A program made the translations under genes and the position numbers. Below, piece by piece: positions 1 to 11,007 of a DNA stretch of 64,000 nucleotides. The notes beneath the pieces are model-generated. The model ran no database searches and was not told the DNA's origin. It was given only the letters and a program-made list of their open reading frames with translations. The stretch is from Amoebophrya sp. A120. Taxonomy: Eukaryota; Sar; Dinophyceae; Syndiniales; Amoebophryaceae. The DNA lies in contig CAJINV010000005.1 in the NCBI GenBank assembly GCA_905178155.1, forward strand, positions 6,980,356 to 7,044,355, read 5' to 3'. Position 1 is the first letter of the stretch. The number at the start of each line of letters is the position of its first letter.

Positions 1-187
1 ACACAGCAAGTAGAAGTAGGACTAGAACTACACCAGCAACAGAAGTACATCAAGCAACGTCACGACGAGGACCCATGATAAGAGTTTAGCGACCCTCCAC
101 CTTATATCACAGATTTAGTATTACCGCCGGGCTGACCTCCGCAAAATAAACGTGACGATGCTGATACAAACTCCAACCGGGAAGCCG

Positions 188-3100
188 ATGAAGCTGAAGG
201 CTTACATCAGGCCACTCCTGGAGTACGTTCCGGAAATACAAGCGCCGGAGAACAAACTCCCTTTCTACACAAGAGCCAGCTACACGATAGGATCGCTGTT
301 GGCGTTTTTAGTGGCATCACAGTACTTGTTAAATAATAGCTCCCTGTTTATGTTGTTCCTCTTCGCTGCAGTTGCATTTCTCATACAGCTGCTTTGGCAC
401 AAAGTTGTTTTGATTTGTCGACGCATAATTGATGTTGACGGCGTGGTGCACATGTGTGTCCACCCCACTATACATGAAGCATGAACATCAAACGATATTT
501 TCACGAAAAATAACAGGATTCCTCTCTACGGTCTCGCAGCCGGCGGCGCGGGAAAGAATGACCCGTTTTACTGGCTCCGAGCCATTCTCGCGTCGAATAG
601 GGGGACTTTGATGGAGCTCGGAATCGCGCCCATCGTGACGATATGAAATGCAAAAGCATCGTACTAGTATGAACTGCAATACAAGTTGTCTCAGCATGGG
701 AAATAGAATTTGTAATGCTGATTGACCTTAGAAAAAAGATTTGCAATGCATAACTGCAGTGACACTTTTGCATTTCATATACGACAAGCATGATACTGCA
801 GTTTCTCGCCGGGTCGAAAATTATCGAACTTGACCAGAATAACCGGGAGGACAGGATTATCTACGCCGCCGTGCAGAAGCTCGCCGGTTTGGCGTTCACC
901 GCGATACAGGCCTTTATGTACGTGACCAGCGGAATGTACGGAGCGCCATCAGTATCCACAGTAAATTTCCCGTACGCGTACAAATGCAGTCTCTGCATGA
1001 GAAAACTGGGCTTCGATCCTAGTTTAGCATGACGAATTGGTGCAATTTGTGATGCATCTTGTACATGTACGGGCAAAATTTGTATTGCATAATCAGCGTT
1101 AGGCGCGTTTAACGGCGGCGCGATCGTTTTCCAGCTGACAGTAGCCGGGTTTATCGTGTTAATGTTGGACGAGGTGTTGACCAAAGGGTGGGGAATCGGC
1201 TCGGGGATAAGTCTCTTCATCACGACATCGATCTGCGAAACCATCGCATGGAAGGCGTTTTCCTTGGCCAGCGTGCAGACACGTATAGTTTATGATTACA
1301 GGAGAAGCTGCTTGGGATAATCTGTTTCAGCCCGATTTTTTCTTCCGTCAAGTTTATCTCTCTTTAGCATGTAAATGTATTTATAGCGTGCTACACGAAG
1401 CAGAGAAGCGGTCCGATCGTCTGCTACGACTTTGTGATGCAAAAATGCATGATGGTTGTTCTATCTTCGGATAAATCACGAAAAACCACCACAACAGCAA
1501 ACGGAGTGATGTTCGAGGGCGCAATCTCCAGCTTCATCCACCAGCTCATCTTCACAAATCACCGGCTTTCCGCCATTCTCGAGGCCTTCTACCGACCATA
1601 CGGAGCCAACATCACAAATTTAATCGCCACAGCAATCACCTTTGCGGTTGTGGTGTATTTTCAGGTACTATAACAAGTGCTCCTGCGAGCAGATGTTGCC
1701 CGCAGGCAGAGAATCCGTGCGCAGATACATGTTACTATCTTCAGGCAATTTCAATTTGTGAACTCGTGACGAATCCAATAAGAAAAAATAACATTTTGAA
1801 ACTTCGCGGAAATTGTTCTCTTCCTGGTAGTGTGTATGCTGACATCAACATGTAGACATCACAAACACTAAATCTTGACTGTCTATCAGGGGTTCCGGGT
1901 TGACCTCGCCGTGAAGAGTCAGAGGGTACGAGGGCAGACTGGAAACTACCCCATCCGCCTCTTCTACACGTCTAACATGCCAATCATTCTGCACTCAGCG
2001 CTGGTATAGCTTTTTCTCTTGTAGTTATGTCTGCATGACAGATTGTGTGACTCATTGGTGGTTTGCATGACAAATAACCGACGAGGACTTTCATCAAATT
2101 AATGGGGTGGAAATTAATATACAAAATCAAAAACCACCAAAACTTGATGTAACAGATCTCCAACGTGTACTTCTTTTCCCAACTCCTCGCCCGACGCTTC
2201 CGCAACAATTTCTTCGTGGGGTTGATCGGCCAGTGGCAGGAAGTGGAGTATTTGAACGAATCCATCCCGGTCGGAGGCCTGGCCTACTACCTGAGCCCGC
2301 CCGGCGGACTACTCGACTTCTGCTGGAACCCGTTCAGATCAGTGATGTACTGTATCGCAAGAAAAAACTGTTTCACTGTGAACTTGTGATGCAGAAAATG
2401 GATCGCAGAAGTGAGTGTCATGCCACACATGCAAGACAATGGATTTCTAGCTGTGTTTTTCCTTAGGAACCCCGCATGACAGATTTTCAGTGTGGTCACG
2501 CGTAACAAACTTGTGATGCAGATTTTGCAAAATCACCACAGTGAAACATTTTTTTCGTGCGATATACTGCACACTGGTCATCACCAGCTGCACCGTTTTG
2601 AGCAAGCTGTGGATTGACAGTATTCAATTTTTCGCTTGTCTTTGTATAGAGCCCTTCGTAAAGCAGATGCTGAATTGCATCTTTCTATCAAAAGCAGCTT
2701 GATACCCAACGCAGGCGTGGTTTTTGTCATGCACAAAACGGAAAAGTACGTACAATAAAAGAAAACTAGAAACAAAGTAAACAAAATCCCACAGTTTCCG
2801 GCGAAGCCCCCCGAGACGTGGCACGAAAGCTTATCCTGTGCAAAAGTATCGTACTCGTATTGCAATCCTGCATTACAAATCTTTTTGTTGAGGTAGATCT
2901 GCATTACAAATTTTATTTTTCATGCTGAGGAAATTTGTAATGCATTTATACGAGTGCGACACTTTATTTGCACTGCATAAAGCTCCGCGAGCAGCAGCTC
3001 ACCATTGTCGGCTACAGAAGTGAATCACTCACCGATGTCTTGAAAAAGTACATCCCGCAGTGCGCGGCATTAGGCGGCGCCATGGTGGCGATCTTGACCA

Positions 3101-3231
3101 TATTCGCGGATTTGGTGGGCTGCCTAGGGAGTGGAACTGGGATGCTGTTAGCGGTAAATTTCACCTACACCTATATGGAGCAATTAGCCCGGGAAGGAGG
3201 CGGACTGCCGAACATGGGGCTCTTCGCGTAG
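188..3231 (+). CDS. SEC61A: Sec61 alpha, protein-conducting channel subunit
   Basis: Pore subunit of the ER translocon. Exons 188-321, 517-641, 785-952, 1097-1282, 1498-1664, 1890-2003, 2156-2352, 2570-2619, 2795-2831 and 2985-3231 join to 475 codons (474 residues; animal Sec61 alpha is about 476). Recognisable blocks in order: PEIQAPE near the N terminus, [83 protein letters not shown] and [10 protein letters not shown] near the end. The start is ATG 188; an in-frame ATG at 158 would add ten residues and is less like the family. Introns 322-516, 1283-1497, 1665-1889, 2004-2155 and 2620-2794 are GT-AG; the other four are introner elements. Identification rests on memory of the family sequence and is firm. 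Confidence 0.97.
642..779 (+). mobile_element. Introner element, family A (Sec61 intron)
   Basis: Starts TATGAAATGCAAAAG and ends CTTTTGCATTTCATA, a near-perfect inverted repeat. Flanking direct repeat GACGA/TACGA (4 of 5). Removing the element plus one repeat restores the Sec61 frame. Confidence 0.9.
953..1091 (+). mobile_element. Introner element, family B (Sec61 intron)
   Basis: Starts TATCCACAGTAAATTTCCCG; the right arm carries GTACATGTACGGGCAAAATTT. Flanked by an exact ATCAG repeat. Frame-restoring in Sec61. Confidence 0.9.
2353..2564 (+). mobile_element. Introner element, family G (Sec61 intron)
   Basis: Starts TATCGCAAGAAAAAACTG and ends TTTTTTTCGTGCGATA, with a roughly 28-base inverted repeat. 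Flanked by an exact TACTG repeat. Confidence 0.92.
2832..2979 (+). mobile_element. Introner element, family A (Sec61 intron)
   Basis: Starts TATCCTGTGCAAAAGTATCG and ends TTTGCACTGCATA. Flanked by exact AAGCT. No GT is available at the left boundary in any register, so GT-AG splicing is excluded here. Confidence 0.92.
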
Positions 3232-4498
3232 TAGAGTAGAAGTGGCGAGTTGTTGTAAAGACAAGTCCGACCCAGTTGTAAGAAAAAACAATGTCTGAAC
3301 TATGTGCGCCGCAGAAGCTTTTTGCTGTCGCGTATCGAAACCCAATGATGTGCTGAGTACTTTGTTGTCTCTCGACGCAACTCCAACTTTTTCAAATGTA
3401 ACGACAAGGGTAAAAGAATGAAGGATCATTCATTTGAATTTTTTTGGTCTTAGATGTAGTTGTGTCAACGTCCCTCCATGTTGACATTGTAAAACGCATG
3501 GCACTTAGTCTTCAAGAATCGCGGTCACAGTTGGCAGCGTAGCAGTATTACCAACCAACCAAGAAAACAACTTACTACTCTCCCTGTTGTAACGTACCGC
3601 GCACCTCCTCCTACGATGCGTGACTGTGAACTTGATTTCAATAGTTTTTGTGTGTGGCTGCATGGGCCGCGCTCGTCGAGTACTAGGTGCTCCTACTTCA
3701 AAATCAAAAATGTAAAAATTTGTTCTTCATTCGTCTGCGCCGATAAACGAACGAGAGATCATCGGCATCGACCACAAAGGGAGTTGTCGTGATTAAAAAA
3801 ATACACTGGATCAAAAAAGGTGTTATACTCAGTCGGTCTACATGTACACCTTGATCTTGCAACTTGATCATGGAGACGTTGTTCACCTCAATCTCACTTC
3901 ACGATCACAACAAGCGCAGCGTAAATGAAAAGTACAAGTACAACCGTGAAGACCCTCGCTGAGTAAGGCAGGACGAGGATCAGGATCTCTCTTCTGTAAC
4001 GATGTAGAGGTACAACAATAACAAAGAAAAACAACTCAGGTCAGCAACGAAAGGTGGATCTCTTGACGTAGTTCCAAATGGCAAACAGTTCCAGGATCTT
4101 CAGAAATTGATGAAGTTGAACCGATCAAATGCGATGCTTGAAGATGCGCAAGATGAATCTAAGACTACAACGACCTTCATATGATATTCATCTGCACCAA
4201 ACATTTACAGTGACACTTGTTGCACCTGTTTGCCACTGGAGGACAACTTTAATCACATCAAAAGTAAAACTTGAAGCCAAACTGAAAGATACGGCAGTAT
4301 TCTATACTAGGTAGTCGCATTTATTGGAGATCTCTACTGCTACTATTCATTTTCTCTTCGTAAGCGTAACAAGTGAAGGTTGGAAGTACTCTTTTTCAAG
4401 GAATTTTTTTTCACTTTTGGAAAGACCATCGTCATAACCTGCTGTATATCGAAACTGCATCACAAATTATACCAACTTAATACACATCAAACAATAAA
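3232..4498. other. Intergenic, nothing recognised
   Basis: AT-rich, with short open frames only. I see no RNA gene, introner element or repeat. It would hold the Sec61 3' end and the promoter of the next gene. Confidence 0.5.
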
Positions 4499-7399
4499 AT
4501 GTCCCACCTGTCCGTTGCTTCCACCGCGGAGCCGGCGGAAGCGGCTCCGGCCGCCGACCCGGAAGCCGTTCAGAACAACGAAAACCACGAGATCGACTCC
4601 GTGATTCCGGATGACCCGCTGGAAAACGAAACCCAGGCGCCGGAGGAGAACGATCAGGAGGGGAATGACGACAACGAAGATGACATCAATTCCGTCCCCC
4701 CGCCACCCCCGGAGGATGAGGAGGAACAAGAAACCGGTGTTGCAGCTGGTGGTAATATGTCTACCAACCAGCTGAACGCTGACGCTGCGGAGTTCACGAT
4801 GGGAAATAGTAATCAGGACCAACAAATCGCTAATATGAACCCGAATGTGGTGAGTATGATGGGGAATAACAATATGCAACACCCTATGGCAGGAGGCGAG
4901 AACAAGAACAATCACCACCGGCAGAAGTGGAATCCGATGCACTTTGTCGGGGAGTTCGAGGACTCTCTCGGCCACCGGATCACCTCCGTCGAGGTGCCGC
5001 CGCGGAACCCCACTGGACCGGGTATGAAACAGCCGGAGCCGTCCTTTCACGCCCACTTTGTGGCCAGAAATCGCCCGGATAAGAGGTACTGATTTGATTC
5101 TTCCTATATCAATCTGTTGCGATTGCTTCTGCTTGCATGACAGGGACTGCTTGCAATGGAATGTTCTTACGCATCAGAAGTTAGTTGTGCATCGAGATTT
5201 TTGCATGGAGATGTTCATGGGCTAATAGCATGAGAAACAAAGGTCTTTATTCGTTATGCGAATACACATACACATCGACGAAACACAAAAACAGGTTCGT
5301 CATCGCCCGGAAGCAGGTGATGCGATCGCAGAAGCGTGCTTGGATGTGCGGGAATGGGTACTTTTGCCACCAGCTGTCCAACCCCGACCGGATTGTCTTT
5401 CAGACCATCGATGGACGGGAAAACGTCTGGACGAGGCTGCCACCGGTAGAATTTTTGTTTGTCATGCAGTAACAGGCAAGAGACGCACGATTTCCGTTGC
5501 TACAGTGCTAGTTTAAGTAGTCTATGTTTATTGTGTGCTTCCTTTTAATATTGACGTTCAAGTTTGTCATGCATAATAGCCACAGCACTTCGAAATATTA
5601 AACGACGACACTACATCACACTATCAGGCCGGCGCCGTTTTCTTCGATCCGCCCCCGAATCTGACGATCGACGTGGATGCCGCAATGGCGCAGTGGCGCG
5701 AGGAGCACTTGAAACTTCTCGAGCAGAAGATGACGGAGATTCATCTGGAGGACGAGCAAGCGATTGCGGAGAAGGAACAACAACAACAGCAAATTTTGAC
5801 CGAAAAGAACGACACGACCGAACAACAAGAACAGTTGCAAAATAACGTTGAGAAGGTGGAAAATATTAACGCCGTCCAACGGAAAGAAAAAAACGACAAA
5901 AATACGACCGAAAAGCAGGCATTCAAAACTGGCGAAAGCACACCCTCAACAACTCCGGATGAGGAAAGCAAGGAGGAACCTAGTGCCACCGAAAACAAGA
6001 AATCCGACGACACCGAAGCCACTTCCTGGGCAGCAAAGCTGAAGAAGTCAACAGAGACGAAAGCGTCCTCATCAACTGCTACGAAACAGGAGAAAAAGGA
6101 CACCAAGCCAGTCCCCAAAGTCATGGAAAACGTAGAAAAGTCATGGCCACCAAAGAAATGGGCGGCCAATGCCAACGCGGAGGAATTTTTCCCGGCTTGC
6201 TTGGAATTGACCCGACCAAGAGTAAGCGGGAATGCGAAGCAGGTGAAGGAACTACAGGTAAGTATGAATTAATCTTAAATAAACAGATAAGTACCACTGA
6301 CTAGAGGCTTAAAGCGACGAGCTTGCGATGTATATTTTCCAAACATAGTTAGAGATAGAACCGCGAGTAGCATCATCTTCTTTGTAGTTGTGCAGATTCA
6401 AAATCAAATTTGACCTACTTTACTAGTTTGTCATGCATATTATCCGAAACAAAAAAAAACTTGTATCAGGTCCGAGCGGTCTCTGATGTTGGGATGGGCA
6501 ACCAGATGTTCTCCGAATTGCAGTGGACGTTGGAGGAAAAGTGGAGCCAGTTGAAGAAGAATCCGACGGATTTCGCAGTGGTGTCCCCGCACTTCTCAGT
6601 CGGCGTCGTGGAGAACGTATTTTTGCTTTACATACTGTTTGTACTTTTTGGCAGTACAGAGTCAGTTTGTCATGTAAGAAGAAGCATGAGAGGCTAATAT
6701 AGAAAGAGCAGCCAACATCCGCGCTTTATCTACCAAGAAGCCCAATCGTATCGCTATCTTGTATGGAAAGACTCAATACTCTGTCGTAAATGAAAAACAC
6801 AAAACAACTATCAGCTCCAACTTTCCTTTTTCCCGTCCGGGAGGAAAGCCAGCGGCAAGAAGTCGAAGCACACCTCGCTCCAACTGATCACGGGCGATTT
6901 GCAGGAGAGAGCCATGGGCTTGGAATTGGAAATTATGATCAACGGCATTCGGTGTGAAACCGCGAAGAAGACGGTTAGTGGAAGGTTATGGATGTGTCAG
7001 AATCGAAATCGTCAAAGTTGAACTAGTTTGTCATGCATAAAATGCAACGCAGAAATTGTCTCTATTGCAGAGAACGCAAGAGAGGCAGACTGTAAGCCTG
7101 TCGAGGGGCAGAAATAGAGCTGCCCAAGTAGCATGACAAAAGGCGTCGACCTTACCCAAACAGCATGACAAACTGGATTTAGATTCTACCCAAATTTGTT
7201 ATGCGCTACTTGGAAACTGGGCTGCAACTGGCCTCCACTTTACGCATGGCAAACTATTTCAACTTTGTTGATTTCGATCCTGACGCTTCCATAAAGGTTC
7301 ACCGGGGACTACCCGTCTATGGATGATAAGACGGAGGAGGTGAAGATTTGCTTGAGGATAATCAACTTGTTTAAGGACGAAAAAAAGATCGAGAACTAA
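4499..7399 (+). CDS. Unrecognised acidic, coiled-coil-rich protein
   Basis: Six exons (4499-5085, 5295-5445, 5628-6257, 6470-6616, 6815-6986, 7299-7399) give 595 residues. Seen in order: a very acidic Glu/Asp-rich first 80 residues with a short proline run; an Asn/Met-rich stretch; a compact block with WMCGNGYFCHQL and IVFQTIDGRENVW; a long Gln/Glu/Lys-rich segment likely to form a coiled coil; then an ordered-looking C-terminal part with MFSELQWTLEEKW, GLELEIMINGIRCE and a basic end. Four introns are GT-AG (5086, 5446, 6258, 6617); only the last is an introner element. There is no signal peptide or membrane segment, so it is probably cytoplasmic or nuclear. I do not recognise the family. Presence of mostly GT-AG introns suggests an older gene than the secreted cluster. 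Confidence 0.85.
6987..7293 (+). mobile_element. Introner element, family D
   Basis: Starts TATGGATGTGTCAGAATCG and ends CGATCCTGACGCTTCCATA. Flanked by exact AAGGT. An internal GCATGACAAACT motif occurs on both strands. Confidence 0.92.
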
Positions 7400-8481
7400 G
7401 AATGGTTCTCGTACTTCTCAGGAACAACGGACATCACGGATTTTGTTTCCAATCAACGCATTATAGAATTTCACAACAAGAAATCAACTATGATGTGGAA
7501 CTGGGGTCGCCTGATTACTCAACTTTTTGACGACCGAAAGATCGAAGTGTAAAGGTTTTGGCACTAATTGTATGCAGAATTGGCAGGGGAGGAAAATCTG
7601 GAAGACTGCAACGATTTTACGGCACAGTGATGACAAAATAAAGAGAAAAATCTACTTGACTCATTTACGCGCACGAGAGAAGATGAAACTTTTTATACTA
7701 AATGCATATGAACGCGTGATTTATTCGTAGGATGATGGGAGGAGGAAGACTGATTTTTAGAATCAAGGGCTTAATCTAGCGCTACACACTTTTTAGACGA
7801 CCAACGGCAAATAATGAAATTCCTATACCGGGTTTTTCGTTCCGGACGAAATATTAAGCCACTTACAACGCACTTTGATCAGTCTTTTTAGACATGGAAA
7901 AGCTGAAAAAATATAATTTCGGAGGGCAGCCGTCCCGCTCGCGGTTTTGGCCCCTGGGTATGAGCAGCCCACTTGATTGTTCCAAAGATGAAGATGTTCG
8001 CCTTGTTTGTATTGGTCGTCGTTCTACTTCGTTTCAGTTCTATCGTTGAAGATGTGCACGTGGTGTTTGACTAATTGCGTTATCAAGGTCGTTCGTTGAC
8101 CGTGAGAAATTCCACTTTCGTTCATCTTCCTATGTAAGTACCTAGATACAAATCGTCCTGTCCTTGCTCACGTCGTTCTCCCTGTCGTCGCCGTTCTCAC
8201 AACATCCCGACCGTTCTCAAAAAGCAGACCTGTCCACGTCGTATTCGTTTTGGTTTTTCAGAAATAACACGAAGTACGAGTTCCAACACTGTTCTAACAT
8301 AGACTACATTTCATCTCCGTTGTTGCAGGTTCGGCTACTCAGAGCGCCCTCGTGTTTCTTCTTCGCTCACGCAGAATCAATTACAAGAACCCTGCGTGTT
8401 GCATACGCCACCACATAGTAGCCCTCGAAATTGTTCGCATTCATTTCCAGCCTGTTTGGAGATTTTCTGTTTCTCAGAAAG
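7400..8481. other. Intergenic, nothing recognised
   Basis: No open frame with coding character and no repeat found. The last 300 bases are C/T-rich and probably hold the promoter and leader of the next gene. Confidence 0.45.
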
Positions 8482-9901
8482 ATGGTCGTACATCTATCGA
8501 AGAGTAGAGTCGGCAAAGCCACAGCCGTGTTGGCACTCCTGTCGCACACCGCTGTCTATGCCGATCCAGCCCCGGTACAACAACCGGCGGAAAAGAACGG
8601 AAGGCAACTACCTGAAATAAACACCTCGGCGGACAATCGTATCCTGAAGCCGAGACTTCGTGGGACGTTGCGGAAAAGAGAACTGCTGGAAGAGGCAGCT
8701 GCATCAAACCTGCTTCCAAGTAGCAACTTGATGCAAAAGCAGGAACTTCTGCAAGAACTACAGCTGCACAAGAAAGAAAACGACGGCGCACTCGAAAAAT
8801 TACAACGAACCTCCGAGCAAGAACTCTCCCCCAAGCCGCGCCTCCGCGGCACCCTCCGGAAGCGAGAACAGGAGCAGGCCGCGGCGATGTCGGCGGCTAA
8901 AGTAAAACTACAGGACAAGTTGGAAGGCGAAGGGAACAAGCCGACGGCTGCAAATGATGATGCAACAGCAACTGCAAGCAATTTGATGCAGGTGATGAAA
9001 CAGCAGGAGCTGCATCTTCACAAACACGATCACGGAGTCGTGCCACCGCAGCAGCTCCAAGACCACCTCGTCCAAGCCGGCTCGAACGAAAACATTTCAC
9101 AAGACCACCTTGTTCCCAAGCCCCGGCTCCGCGGCACTCTGCGGAAGAGAGCGGAGAGGGAGATGAAGCTGAAAAGCGCGCCGGACGGTGGTGCGGAGAC
9201 GAAAGAACTACTCACAGTCCCTGCTACGTCGGACGACAATGTGACGGAACAGCATGAAATAAACACCAAAGTCACCGCCAGCAGCACAACTTCAACTTTG
9301 CAAAAGCTGGAGCAACGGGAGCAGCAAAAACACGACCTTCAGCAAAACCACAAGTTCGAAACATTTATGCTGGAATCAAAGAGTTATCTCAAGGAGAAAT
9401 TCGAAGAACTCTCGTCGTCCATGGGCAAGAAATTGGACGAAATTGTCGACGATTACGTGCAGCCGTTTTTCAAATCCGCGGAAGAAAAAACCGTGGAATT
9501 GGCAAACGAAGCGCTCACTGGGGCCGTGCAATCTTTCACGGAAACCACGACAAACGGCCCGGATGAGGGCAGCTTCTGGGCGAGGTTTCAGAAACAAGAA
9601 TTCGCGGAGGTATGACAGTGCACAACTCCCCTTCCCCTTCATTTGTCATGCAATATACCCAGTCCACCCTTGCCTTTGCCACTTGGCACTGTTTGCATGA
9701 CAAGTTCTGCTTCTGGTAGCTTAAATAGCACTACTATAATGCTCTAGTGCAAATTTGTCATGCAAAACCACCAATCTTGTTGATGCTTGTATTGCTGTGT
9801 ATGGTATACAGATGAGGGGAAGGGGGAATTGTGCACTCTCATACGCGGGCGGGTTCGGAGATCAGATCGGGGACGAGGTGGTGGCACTGGGGCGGGTGTG
9901 A
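8482..9901 (+). CDS. Predicted secreted protein with three PRLRGTLRKR repeats
   Basis: Exons 8482-9610 and 9849-9901 give 393 residues. The ATG at 8482 opens a basic tip followed by a hydrophobic run and a likely signal-peptidase site after HTAVYA (about residue 27). Three copies of the basic block KPRLRGTLRKR begin near residues 56, 118 and 213. They are separated by Gln/Glu/His-rich linkers that themselves repeat (NLMQ...ELLQELQLHK). The C-terminal third is helical (KKLDEIVDDYVQPFF) and ends GSFWARF plus a Gly-rich tail. The leader and the LRGT motif resemble those of genes at 31.3, 36.6, 43.7, 52.1 and 61.6 kb. I do not recognise a family. The basic repeats could be processing sites or a trafficking signal; this is inference. 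The exact junction at the single intron is ambiguous by one codon. Confidence 0.85.
9611..9843 (+). mobile_element. Introner element, family H
   Basis: Starts TATGACAGTGCACAACTCCC and ends GGAATTGTGCACTCTCATA. Flanks GGAGG/CGCGG match poorly (3 of 5), so this is probably an older insertion. It is 233 bases, the same length as the family H copy at 15610. Confidence 0.82.
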
Positions 9902-11007
9902 GAAGAAGTAGGGCGAGGCAGTTAAGTACTGGCTAAGCACGCGAATGACCGTTGCAAAAGCCAGCGGAGGTTTCGGAATTTCGCGTTCGTTGGCTATTTT
10001 TTATTGAGCTGAGCTCCTGTTCCTTTCCCTTTTAGTATTTTTGCATATTTTTAATTACATACTTATCATCCCACCGAGATCGATCCCAAACCCAACCTAC
10101 TTTGAAGTCATCAAAAGGAGATTTTCTCTAGGTTTTCCAAGAACCTTTCTGATGAAAATTGCTACTCTAGATGAGACCACTCCCCCTCAGCAGGCCCAGA
10201 GGACCATACAGCACTACCCCGCAGTTGACATTTATGTTTGGCGTCGCCGTTTTTTTTTTTGAGAGAGTCAAAGACAAAGTTTTGACTGCGCCCTCCCCTT
10301 GATATTAAGTAGCATCCTGACAGGAAGTTGTAGAACACGCATTTCCCGCAAACCACCCAAGAACACGCATTTCCCGCAAAAAATAGTTTGTGATGCGCGG
10401 TGTTGGTCGTCTGTCCTCGCGGGGGAAACTTAGAGGCCACATCACTGCTCGGCGTTCTTCGTTACTGGCTGTGTTCTTCCGGAAATATTTGAAAAGCAAA
10501 ATAAGACCTTGACAGCTAGCATGACAGTCTGACAGAACCTGAAGAGCTTCTAATGAAAGCAAGAGCCAAGAACTACGTCTTTTAGATTTGAGCGAGAGGG
10601 AACGAAGAGTATGCAGATAGAGGTTGCCTCGTATACATAGTGTAGTCTGCACCAATCAAGAACGGAGGCAAGTAACAAGTAAGCACTCGATAATTTATGG
10701 CGGTAAGAAGACGAGAATACACCCTCAGCTACTTGCACGGTGCCCCCTAACCTTCTCGTAATACGTTGCAGTACTTACGCGCCTCTGCTCCCGCCCAATT
10801 TTCTACTTGCATAAAATTGCAAAATGCGGAGCAAAAACACCATGCCCATGCGAGGGCGGTGATTAAGAACATGCCGTGTTGACCACGACTCGTCGGTTAG
10901 AAATTGTGATATGCCTTCTAGCGCAGATTTTGAGACGCCACTTCTAGCCCGTTGGTCGTGGAGCTAGTTGCTCAGAGGACGAGGAGCTCAAACTTACAAA
11001 GAACAAG
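9902..11007. other. Intergenic with a short duplicated motif
   Basis: Contains the 20-base sequence GAACACGCATTTCCCGCAAA twice, at 10333-10352 and 10361-10380. Nothing else is recognised; antisense open frames here lack coding character. Confidence 0.4.

Noticed and set aside
152-187. GTG 152 or ATG 158 as Sec61 start
   Set aside because: ATG 188 gives the usual family N terminus and length; a GTG start is not expected in a eukaryote.
1284-1480. Non-canonical intron in Sec61 using a CACG direct repeat
   Set aside because: A GT-AG intron at 1283-1497 gives a better protein match (same length as the family between KAFS and FEGA) and there is no inverted repeat.
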